Shown here: piece after piece, positions 1 through 7,083 of the stretch
Layout: each line of letters starts with the position of its first letter
Numbering within the stretch: the first letter of the stretch is position 1
NCBI GenBank assembly: GCA_021782675.1
Contig: JAJXUS010000102.1
Location: 1 to 7,083, forward strand
DNA from: Acidobacteriota bacterium
Lineage (GTDB): Bacteria; Acidobacteriota; Terriglobia; Terriglobales; Acidobacteriaceae
DNA: 7,083 nucleotides
Direction of reading: 5' to 3'
The notes under the pieces: generated by a model
What the model was told of the DNA's origin: nothing
The model's input: the letters and a program-made list of their open reading frames with translations, nothing else
The model's database searches: none
Program-made: the position numbers and the translations under genes

Positions 1-2352
1 GGTCGACCAGGAGACCTGGCCCAGATAGCCCTGCAGTGAAAGCCGCGAAAGAAGGAGCCACAGCGGCAGTGAAAGCACTGCGCCCAGGCTGGCGCAAACA
101 GCTGCCCGCGCCAGAATCGTCCTGCGGATTCTCCAGGGCGTCGCGCCGAAACATATCCGCACGGCAAACTCCCGCCGCCGTACCCGCACAAAGTAAACCA
201 GCGCGCCGAAGAGCCCCACGTACGCGGCGATCGCCATAGTCAACGCACCAGCCATGGCGAACAGTGCGCGGTTTTTCTCTGGGCGCAGCAGGCTCTGCTG
301 GCGATCCTGCAGCCGATAGACAGAGCGGACGCGCAGGCCGGGCATAAGGATCGGCGCCTGCCGGCTCACCAGAGTCTCCAGCGCATGCATCGACTCTGAG
401 CCGTTGACGATGAGTTGCGGTGTGCCGTCGCCCCCAGCCAGAAGCATCAAGACCGTTGGTTCCGGCGATCCGCCCGGTCCGGCCATCTGCATATCCTGCA
501 CGACGCCACGCACCGCCGTAACCGTCGAGAACGATGGCATCCCGGCAAAGGCCGGCTGGATGAGCTTCACCGAACGGTGCAGCGGATCGGTATCCGGCCA
601 AAGCTCTTTGGCCAGGGATTGATTGATGAGGATTGCATCTTCGTTGCCGGTGATAGGCTGCGCGGGGAAATCGCGGCCTCGCACCAATTTTGCTCCGATC
701 GTGCGGAGATAGTCCGGCGTCACGGTAATCTGCTTCACCGTTCGTGGAGCGCCGGCGGCGCGATCCATCGGCTGCACGGCGGCCGTCTCCATCGGCTCCA
801 GCGGCGCACTGGAGGCCAGCGTGACGCTGCGCACGCCGGGCAGCGCCCGCACCTGCTCACTCAGCGTGGCGATGGCTGCCGCGGAAGGAAACGTCTTGCC
901 GGGGCCAATCGTGAACGTAACGCCGTTCGGCCCCGGAGCCAGCGCAACGACCGTGAGCGGATCAGGCGTGTATCCCAGCGGCTGCCGCATGAAGCCGAGC
1001 AACGCGGCCGCGATCATTCCCGCGAGAATCCAAGTGCCGATGCATAGCGCAATCTGGAAGACGACGATTGTCTGCAGCCAGACTCCTGCGTTGCGGGCCG
1101 CGGTGGTGGTGTGGCCCAGGCGGGGAGCGCCATCCCCGCGCAGCATATGGATGGCGGGGAGCAGCGCAACGAGCGATGTGAGACCGACGACCAGCGGCAG
1201 TTGCAGCAAAAACGCCCGCGCGATTAAGGGCCAGGGATTCGCGATGAGCTGGCCATACGTGGCCGGCAGACGCGCCGAAAGAATCAGGGCGCCGCAAGCA
1301 AGCACCAACCCTCCGGCCAGCGCCAGCACGATCATGGCAGCCGGGCCAACTATGAGTTCGACCAGCAGCCGCGCTCCCTGCGCCCCCAGAGCCTTCTTCA
1401 GCCGCACCTCCTCCGCATAGCGAGGGGTCCGCGCCAAAAGCAGCAGGCTGTAATTCAGGCTGCTGATGGCGAGGAAAATAACCGCCAGCACCAGCGTAAG
1501 CGTCAGCCACTTCCGCACCGTTTCGTCCCGCACCGGATCCGTCGTCACGCCCGGCGAAACATGCAGTGGAGCGGCGACGGCGCTGGCAGGCGGAAGCGCG
1601 CGCTGCACGGCCGCAAGCAGCTCCGCTGCACGCAGATGATCGTCGCCTGCCAGCGCGTAAAAGGCGGCGACCTGCTTCCATACATTCGGGTCCAGATGTT
1701 CCAGGTGCGGGTCGATCATCAGCGGGATGATGCTGCTCGCAGGAACCCACGCGTTAGTGGTCTGGCCGAAGAGCCCCTGAAACTTTTGCGGCGCGACGCC
1801 GACCACCGTAAACAGCCGCGTATCGAGCCACACGAACCGGTGCAGCGCATTACCCGGCGAACCAAACCAGCGGACCGCCAGCGCATCGCTCAGGATGACG
1901 GAGCGCCGGCCGCTCTGCGGCTGCTCGATCTCCTCCGGCGCAAAGCCGCGCCCAGCAAGCAGCGGCCCGGTATATGCGCCAAAAAATCCGCCGGAGATGG
2001 CAGCCAGGTTTCCGCGGATCGGCTGGCCGCCCGGGCTGGTTTGCAGCGTTGCCGCAATCGGCTTGCTGTACGCCGCAAGGCCAATCCCCTTCTGCTGGAC
2101 TGCGGTATGAACGCGTTCCAACGTGTCCCAGGAGATGGGCATGGAACCGCCGCCGTCCGTCTGCTCCGCGACCGTAGCGTAGGCTTGGCTTCGCATGCCC
2201 GGATACACCATGGAAGAGAGCGCAGAATGCATCGTCAGCGCGAGCAGGCAAACGGCCAGGCTCAGCGACAGAACCAGCACAGCAGAGACACTCAGCAGCG
2301 GACTGCTGCGGAAAAAGCGACGGACTTCTTTTAGCAGGAAGGAACTTCGCAC
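1..2352 (-). CDS. MacB/FtsX-like duplicated ABC transporter permease (3' end outside the window)
   Basis: An open frame of 784 codons without a stop runs off the left edge. The GTG start at 2352-2350 is chosen because GAGGG (2361-2357) lies 4 bases upstream, an in-frame TAA lies at 2397-2395, and no ATG precedes TM1. Layout matches a duplicated permease. TM1 is at residues ~21-43 and a MacB-type periplasmic domain at ~44-280 (SGGFFGAYTGPLLAGRGF, then FTVVGVAPQKFQG). The first FtsX block has TMs at ~283-307, 333-358 and 377-402, with the cytoplasmic EVRLKKALGA turn. The second half starts with a TM at ~425-452, has a periplasmic domain at ~455-690 (VTPDYLRTIGAKLVRGRDF), and ends in TMs at ~697-722 and 745-771 around REFAVRICFGAT. 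The final TM should lie just beyond the window. Family members are inner-membrane, mechanotransmitting ABC permeases that need a separate ATPase; none is visible. The transported substrate cannot be told. It resembles the acidobacterial duplicated orphan permeases, but the first TM is diverged from the usual pattern. Confidence 0.9.
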   Translation of the reverse strand, partial: MRSSFLLKEVRRFFRSSPLLSVSAVLVLSLSLAVCLLALTMHSALSSMVYPGMRSQAYATVAEQTDGGGSMPISWDTLERVHTAVQQKGIGLAAYSKPIAATLQTSPGGQPIRGNLAAISGGFFGAYTGPLLAGRGFAPEEIEQPQSGRRSVILSDALAVRWFGSPGNALHRFVWLDTRLFTVVGVAPQKFQGLFGQTTNAWVPASSIIPLMIDPHLEHLDPNVWKQVAAFYALAGDDHLRAAELLAAVQRALPPASAVAAPLHVSPGVTTDPVRDETVRKWLTLTLVLAVIFLAISSLNYSLLLLARTPRYAEEVRLKKALGAQGARLLVELIVGPAAMIVLALAGGLVLACGALILSARLPATYGQLIANPWPLIARAFLLQLPLVVGLTSLVALLPAIHMLRGDGAPRLGHTTTAARNAGVWLQTIVVFQIALCIGTWILAGMIAAALLGFMRQPLGYTPDPLTVVALAPGPNGVTFTIGPGKTFPSAAAIATLSEQVRALPGVRSVTLASSAPLEPMETAAVQPMDRAAGAPRTVKQITVTPDYLRTIGAKLVRGRDFPAQPITGNEDAILINQSLAKELWPDTDPLHRSVKLIQPAFAGMPSFSTVTAVRGVVQDMQMAGPGGSPEPTVLMLLAGGDGTPQLIVNGSESMHALETLVSRQAPILMPGLRVRSVYRLQDRQQSLLRPEKNRALFAMAGALTMAIAAYVGLFGALVYFVRVRRREFAVRICFGATPWRIRRTILARAAVCASLGAVLSLPLWLLLSRLSLQGYLGQVSWST

Positions 2353-4153
<1,801 letters not shown>

Positions 4154-4288
4154 GAGATGGCGCGGGCATCATGCGGCTGTTGTACGGCAGCGACTGGATC
4201 GGACGTGGAGCGCTGCTTACGGCTGAATGCGAGGCATTGACTCATTGCATTGAGCCGACTTATCGAATTCCGTGTCTCAAACGCAAGA

Positions 4289-4327
4289 GGTGGGACGCCC
4301 AAATCTGGGCTTGGGCCACTCACCCGC
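4289..4327. repeat. Decayed copy of a GC-rich acidobacterial-type intergenic repeat
   Basis: The stretch contains the hairpin GCCCA-AATC-TGGGC (4297-4310), flanked by GGTGGGA on the left and GGGCCACTCACCCGC (4313-4327) on the right. The right flank resembles TGGCCCACCCGCC at 5809-5821. The outer arms pair only partly, so this copy looks degenerate. It is not coding. Confidence 0.4.
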
Positions 4328-4440
4328 AAAGTGATGCGTGTTTTTCACCTTCAGGAGTTTTTCGATTCGTGCGCAACAACTCAACACGTTCCTGGAGAGG
4401 ATATCAACAAGCTTGAAGAGATGAAAAGTAAATCTGGTCC

Positions 4441-4620
4441 ATAAGGATCGTTTTATAGAATTTAACGGCGCAAACTTCTTCGATCGTCAGGCATGATAGA
4501 TTCTAATCAGGATAAGCTATTTTTCCGGAGATCATGATGCGGATTTATCAACAGTGATTCTATCTTTACGCGCTAGCGTCGTATTGATAATCTTGATCTC
4601 GAATAGCTTGTAGCCAACTT
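4441..4620. other. AT-rich intergenic block
   Basis: By hand count, 69 of 180 bases are G or C (38%), against clearly GC-rich flanking genes. It holds several perfect short palindromes: CGATCG (4481-4486), ATCATGAT (4531-4538) and CGCTAGCG (4571-4578). It also contains a tiny open frame behind GGAG. The block directly precedes the lipoprotein promoter region. It could be an extended regulatory region bound by nucleoid proteins or a scrap of transferred DNA. The sequence does not decide between these. Confidence 0.55.
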
Positions 4621-4635
4621 ATCTTATTCGATAAT
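4608..4635 (+). promoter_or_regulatory. Candidate sigma-70 type promoter for the lipoprotein gene
   Basis: TTGTAG (4608-4613) and GATAAT (4630-4635) are 16 bases apart. The -10 matches the consensus at 5 of 6 positions; the -35 is weak at 3 of 6. A transcript would begin near 4642, about 58 bases before ATG 4700. An inverted repeat TTATC-TTATTC-GATAA (4619-4634) overlaps the spacer and -10 and could bind a regulator. In AT-rich DNA such matches arise easily by chance. Confidence 0.35.
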
Positions 4636-4699
4636 TTAAAAGTGGCCCGGAGCAGCGATTCGCAGGCTCTTTCCCGCCGTGGTAAGGAACTGTTTTTTC

Positions 4700-5728
4700 A
4701 TGCTGTCCGATAACAAGCGAATTCGCTTCTTTATGCTGAAGGGACTACAAGCTAGACGCTCATGGATGCCGGCCATTTTCACCGCATGCCTCATCCTGGC
4801 TGGATGTTCAGGAATGCCGGGTTCAATGTCCACGGCACCTGTGCAGGCACCCCTCACTGCTGCACAAATCTACAGCAGGCCGGTGCTTTCCCGGGGCTAT
4901 GAACAGAATAAGTGGGTATTGACAAATTCCAGCGGAACCGGAGACAGAGAAACAGCAGCTACGGCGGGTGCGGCGTTAGCTGCCCTGAAACCTACATATG
5001 TCTCGGGGTTGATTTATCTCGAAAACATTACCACTGTCTCTCAGACCATGATTGACGATTGGAACACTATCCGTTCCGCTGTCCTGGCACAGAATCCAAA
5101 CGCAAAGTTCGACGTCGAGATAAGCCTCAACCCAGCGCCTTCCGCCCCGAACCAGCCGTTTGCCAGCCCGGCGGCACTGGTTGCGAAAATGACCGCAGTG
5201 GACGCCGAGCTGCACCCTGATGCGTGGTGGTTCGATTTTTATTCCAATGAAGAAGACGCCGCCCCCGGCGTGATCGCCGCTGCTGTTTCCTACGCCCACT
5301 CCCACGGCCAATTGATCGGAGGGAATGTCTTCGGGGGTAAGGTACCGCCCGGTTCGGACGCTGTCGCATTTGTGGATGATCCAGTAAGCGGCAGCCAATA
5401 TGGCTTTGATTTCAGCAGAACGGAAGTGACCGCTCTCAAAAGCTCTTCGCCATCCACTCTGCTCATCGGTCACCTGCAGAGCAATGCGCAGAACGGTCCG
5501 ACAACTGAGTCCTGTGTGTATATCAATCAATGGAGTGAATCGCAGAGACTTTCTTACCTCACCTACTGGGCGTCCCAGCAGTCCAGCGTTGGATTCACCT
5601 TCATGTATCCGGTGTTTTATCCACTGTGCCCTGGTGGCTATGCTTTCGATCCACTGCAGGATCCGTCCGCTGATGGCGGCACGTTGTACGGCAGTCTGCA
5701 AACATTGATGAATCAGTACAATCCTTAG
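4700..5728 (+). CDS. Lipoprotein of unrecognised family, possible (beta/alpha) barrel
   Basis: A 342-residue protein from ATG 4700, where AAGGA (4684-4688) sits upstream at a rather long 11-base spacing. Other possible starts are GTG 4679, ATG 4733 and ATG 4766; none has a better ribosome binding site. A type II signal peptide is clear: basic n-region (~6-20), hydrophobic core, lipobox LAGC with the lipidated Cys at 36, then a Ser/Pro/Ala linker to ~57. The mature part alternates strand-like and helical segments: KWVLTN (71-76), YVSGLIYL (100-107), FDVEISL (137-143), DAWWFDFY (174-181), GQLIGGNVFGG (203-213), DAVAFVDD (220-227), TLLIGHLQSN (253-262), GFTFMYPVF (298-306). This pattern suggests a TIM barrel. 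Acidic residues at strand ends (E140, D179, E184, E185, D226, D227) could be catalytic, and the many aromatic residues suit a sugar-binding cleft. A glycan-active role is inference only. Codon use looks less GC-biased than in the neighbouring genes. Expected location is the periplasmic face or outer membrane. Orientation matches the acyltransferase downstream. Confidence 0.85.
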   Translation: MLSDNKRIRFFMLKGLQARRSWMPAIFTACLILAGCSGMPGSMSTAPVQAPLTAAQIYSRPVLSRGYEQNKWVLTNSSGTGDRETAATAGAALAALKPTYVSGLIYLENITTVSQTMIDDWNTIRSAVLAQNPNAKFDVEISLNPAPSAPNQPFASPAALVAKMTAVDAELHPDAWWFDFYSNEEDAAPGVIAAAVSYAHSHGQLIGGNVFGGKVPPGSDAVAFVDDPVSGSQYGFDFSRTEVTALKSSSPSTLLIGHLQSNAQNGPTTESCVYINQWSESQRLSYLTYWASQQSSVGFTFMYPVFYPLCPGGYAFDPLQDPSADGGTLYGSLQTLMNQYNP

Positions 5729-5751
5729 CCATTCCAAAGATGGAGCCTATG

Positions 5752-5821
5752 GGCGGGTGGCCCACAGCTCGCTTGCACTCTCAGCATAAGGGTGCCCCAA
5801 TTCAAACCTGGCCCACCCGCC
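5752..5821. repeat. Long imperfect inverted repeat (GGCGGGTGG-type)
   Basis: The left arm GGCGGGTGGCCCA (5752-5764) pairs with TGGCCCACCCGCC (5809-5821) at 12 of 13 positions across a 44-base loop that also contains GGGTGCCCC. It starts 24 bases after the lipoprotein stop, so the transcript could form a large hairpin that ends or stabilises the message, although there is no T tract. This kind of text recurs in Acidobacteriaceae intergenic regions as far as I recall. Confidence 0.6.
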
Positions 5822-5842
5822 AGATTCCCTGCGGGAATGACA
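5821..5842 (+). repeat. Short hairpin repeat, copy A
   Basis: A 22-base module whose core is a perfect hairpin, ATTCCC-TGC-GGGAAT (5823-5838, loop 3 to 4 bases depending on the closing pair), preceded by CAG and followed by GACA. It matches copy B on the other strand at 19 of 22 positions. Two of the three differences exchange a T-A pair for a C-G pair in the stem. Confidence 0.65.
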
Positions 5843-5851
5843 GCAAGAAAG

Positions 5852-5882
5852 GCAACGGCAAAGGCAGGGACCAGCAACGGCA
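5852..5882 (+). repeat. Direct repeat GCAACGGCA between hairpin copies
   Basis: GCAACGGCA occurs at 5852-5860 and 5874-5882, 22 bases apart, in the A-rich/GCA-rich spacer joining copies A and B. CCAGCAAC (5871-5878) and GTTGTTCTGG (5891-5900) can also pair with a small bulge, so the whole 5821-5927 segment can fold as one larger inverted structure. Confidence 0.45.
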
Positions 5883-5902
5883 GAAGTTTTTGTTGTTCTG
5901 GT

Positions 5903-5924
5903 TGTCATCCCCGAAGGGGATCTG
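5903..5924 (-). repeat. Short hairpin repeat, copy B (inverted relative to copy A)
   Basis: Read on the minus strand this is the same 22-base module as copy A. On the plus strand its core is ATCCCC-GAA-GGGGAT, again a perfect 6-base stem. The similarity extends a few bases further as AAGCAGAT, shared with copy C. The head-to-head arrangement of A and B resembles paired repetitive extragenic palindromes. Confidence 0.65.
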
Positions 5925-5970
5925 CTTGTGGTTCTCCTTTCATGCCGGAAACGACAAAAAGCAAAAATAG

Positions 5971-5983
5971 AAGCAGATTCCCC
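5971..5983 (+). repeat. Truncated hairpin repeat, copy C
   Basis: AAGCAGATTCCCC repeats the left half of the module in the same direction as copy A, then diverges into unique sequence just before the acyltransferase gene. The second stem half is missing, which suggests truncation. Confidence 0.5.
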
Positions 5984-6011
5984 GTGAGCGCACTATATTG
6001 ATGGAGCGATT

Positions 6012-7082
6012 ATGACGACTGTGTCCGGTCACTCCAGCGGTATTCAGGCGAAGAGCCACTACGAAGTGCTGGACGGCCTGCGCGGCGTTGCCGCTCTCCT
6101 GGTCGTCGCCTTCCACATTCTGGAGCCGAACGATTACGGAGTTCGTTTTAACCAGATCATCAATCATGGGTATTTAGCCGTCGATTTCTTTTTCCTGCTC
6201 TCCGGTTTTGTCGTGGCGTACGCCTACGACGAACGCTGGCCGCGCATGAGCCAGTGGGAGTTCTACAAGCGCCGCCTGATCCGTCTGCAGCCCATGATCG
6301 TTATGGGGAGCCTGATCGGCGGCGCGCTCTTCTACTTTCAGCAAGGCAGTCACTTTCCGCTGGTTGCCGGAACCCCGTGGTGGAAGCTGCTGGCCGTTAC
6401 GCTTCTGGGCTGCACGCTTCTTCCCCTGCCCACCAAGCTTGACATTCGCGGCTGGGCGGAGATGCATCCGTTGGACGGGCCGGCATGGTCGCTCTTCTTT
6501 GAGTACATCGCCAACTTTCTTTATGCGGTCTGGCTCCGCAAGCTTTCGAAGCGCTGGCTGGCCGTACTCACCGCTCTCGCTGCCGTCTTCCTGGTCCACA
6601 TGCTGGTCACCGGAAAGGGCGACGCAATCGGCGGCTGGTCGCTCAATGCCACACAGCTACACATCGGCTTCGCGCGCCTGCTGTTTCCCTTTCTCGCCGG
6701 CATGCTGCTCATGCGCTCGGGCAAGCGCATTCATGTGCGCCATTCTTTTTTTCTGTGCAGCTTGCTTCTAATAACGTGCTTCGCGCTGCCGCGCTTTGGC
6801 GGCCGCCATCATCTGTGGATCAACGGCCTTTACGAAGCTTTCTGCATTATTGTCGTCTTTCCGCTGATCGTTGCTATCGGGGCCGGAAGCCTGCGAGCGA
6901 CCGATGCCTCCAATCGACTCTGCCGGACTCTGGGGGACCTCTCCTATCCGCTTTACATAACGCACTACCCACTGGTCTACATTTATATCGCCTGGGTTGA
7001 CGAAGGCCCCCATAGCCTGGCCCGGCGCGCGGCATGGGGCGTGCTTGTCTGGCTGACCGCCGTGGCAATTGGATACGAGTAA
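6012..7082 (+). CDS. Membrane acyltransferase, acyltransferase 3 (OafA-like) family
   Basis: A 356-residue integral membrane protein starting at ATG 6012, with GGAG (6003-6006) 5 bases upstream. Family hallmarks are LDGLRGVAALLVVAFH (20-35, Arg24 and His35 forming the R-x10-H motif), VDFFFLLSGF (57-66), YKRRLIRLQP (85-94), GPAWSLFFE (156-164, with the W-S-L-x-x-E element) and LGDLSYPLYITHYPL (307-321). About ten hydrophobic segments span ~22 to 354. Proteins of this family sit in the inner membrane and move acyl groups, often acetyl, from a cytoplasmic donor to sugars of surface polysaccharides, antigens, antibiotics or lipids. The acceptor cannot be deduced here. The protein ends AVAIGYE followed by TAA. 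Relatives usually continue with a short basic tail of the type 'YE-P-R-W', so about 10-15 residues may be missing. It lies 283 bases after the lipoprotein gene, behind a repeat cluster, and may have its own promoter, although no convincing one was seen. Confidence 0.92.
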   Translation: MTTVSGHSSGIQAKSHYEVLDGLRGVAALLVVAFHILEPNDYGVRFNQIINHGYLAVDFFFLLSGFVVAYAYDERWPRMSQWEFYKRRLIRLQPMIVMGSLIGGALFYFQQGSHFPLVAGTPWWKLLAVTLLGCTLLPLPTKLDIRGWAEMHPLDGPAWSLFFEYIANFLYAVWLRKLSKRWLAVLTALAAVFLVHMLVTGKGDAIGGWSLNATQLHIGFARLLFPFLAGMLLMRSGKRIHVRHSFFLCSLLLITCFALPRFGGRHHLWINGLYEAFCIIVVFPLIVAIGAGSLRATDASNRLCRTLGDLSYPLYITHYPLVYIYIAWVDEGPHSLARRAAWGVLVWLTAVAIGYE

Positions 7083-7083
7083 C

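Larger units (their letters stand above)
4154..4699. other. Long intergenic region without a convincing gene
   Basis: About 545 bases between the GH1 stop and the chosen lipoprotein start. The first part (4154-4330) keeps moderate GC and contains short inverted repeats, such as AATGC-GAG-GCATT near 4225-4237, plus a decayed copy of a GC-rich repeat. No strong rho-independent terminator (GC stem plus T run) follows the GH1 stop. The middle holds a short low-GC open frame (4334-4444) with protein-like text but no ribosome binding site. From about 4420 the base composition changes sharply to AT-rich, leading to a candidate promoter. The two longer open frames that start here, at 4150 and 4250, do not look like genes. 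Confidence 0.6.

Noticed and set aside
415..1047. 210-codon plus-strand open frame, with others at 821-1420 and 1561-2334
   Set aside because: They lie antisense to the permease and are Arg/His/Gly-rich with no domain pattern; the permease frame has clear membrane and family motifs.
962..1750. 262-codon minus-strand open frame
   Set aside because: It overlaps the 784-codon permease frame in another phase. Its product is low-complexity Ala/Arg/Gly text typical of a shadow frame in GC-rich DNA.
4154..4210. Rho-independent terminator after the GH1 gene
   Set aside because: GCAGCG and CGCTGC can pair across 17 or more bases, but there is no tight stem and no T run.
4237..4265. TTGACT-N17-TTATCG as a promoter
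   Set aside because: The -35 is good but the -10 is poor, and it would be some 430 bases from the next gene.
4976..5737. 253-codon minus-strand open frame opposite the lipoprotein
   Set aside because: The plus-strand frame has a lipobox and an ordered strand pattern; the antisense product is a mirror artefact with no motif.
5740..5970. 76-codon plus-strand open frame in the repeat cluster, plus another at 5792-6001
   Set aside because: They are translated repeats and hairpins. No homology-like text or ribosome binding site.
5821..5983. CRISPR array
   Set aside because: Only three short copies in mixed orientations, unequal spacing and internal hairpins; this fits REP-like repeats and not CRISPR.

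Overview
This window looks like chromosomal DNA of an acidobacterium, probably of the Acidobacteriaceae (Granulicella/Edaphobacter/Terriglobus type). The inference rests on three things: a large duplicated MacB/FtsX-like permease of the kind expanded in Acidobacteria, a Tat-exported GH1 enzyme, and intergenic repeats resembling those I associate with that family (short hairpins read as 'AGATTCCC..GGGAATGACA' and 'GGCGGGTGGGCCA'). Coding DNA is GC-rich, while one intergenic stretch drops to about 38% GC. No rRNA, tRNA, CRISPR, transposase or phage gene was found.

Layout. (1) Positions 1-2352, minus strand: one unbroken 784-codon reading frame with a GTG start. It encodes a duplicated ABC-transporter permease and runs off the left edge. 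(2) 2353-2581: divergent intergenic region with a perfect 6+3+6 inverted repeat. (3) 2582-4153, plus: a Tat-exported glycoside hydrolase family 1 protein. Its nucleophile and sugar-binding residues are kept, but the acid/base glutamate of the NEP motif is methionine. (4) 4154-4699: a long intergenic region with no convincing gene. It holds a decayed repeat, an AT-rich block and a candidate promoter. (5) 4700-5728, plus: a lipoprotein of unrecognised family whose alternating strand/helix pattern suggests a (beta/alpha) barrel. (6) 5729-6011: a repeat-filled intergenic region in which two hairpin copies differ by a compensatory base pair. (7) 6012-7082, plus: a membrane acyltransferase (acyltransferase 3 family) whose stop falls just before the window end and may clip the usual C-terminus.

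How the genes relate. The permease and GH1 gene are transcribed divergently and could share a control region. The lipoprotein and acyltransferase lie on the same strand but are separated by 283 bases of repeats, so co-transcription is not assured. Exported glycosidase, outer-surface lipoprotein and membrane acyltransferase would all fit cell-envelope or extracellular glycan metabolism, but nothing in the sequence proves a shared pathway. The most notable item is the GH1 protein with its rewired catalytic centre; the lipoprotein is the least explained gene.
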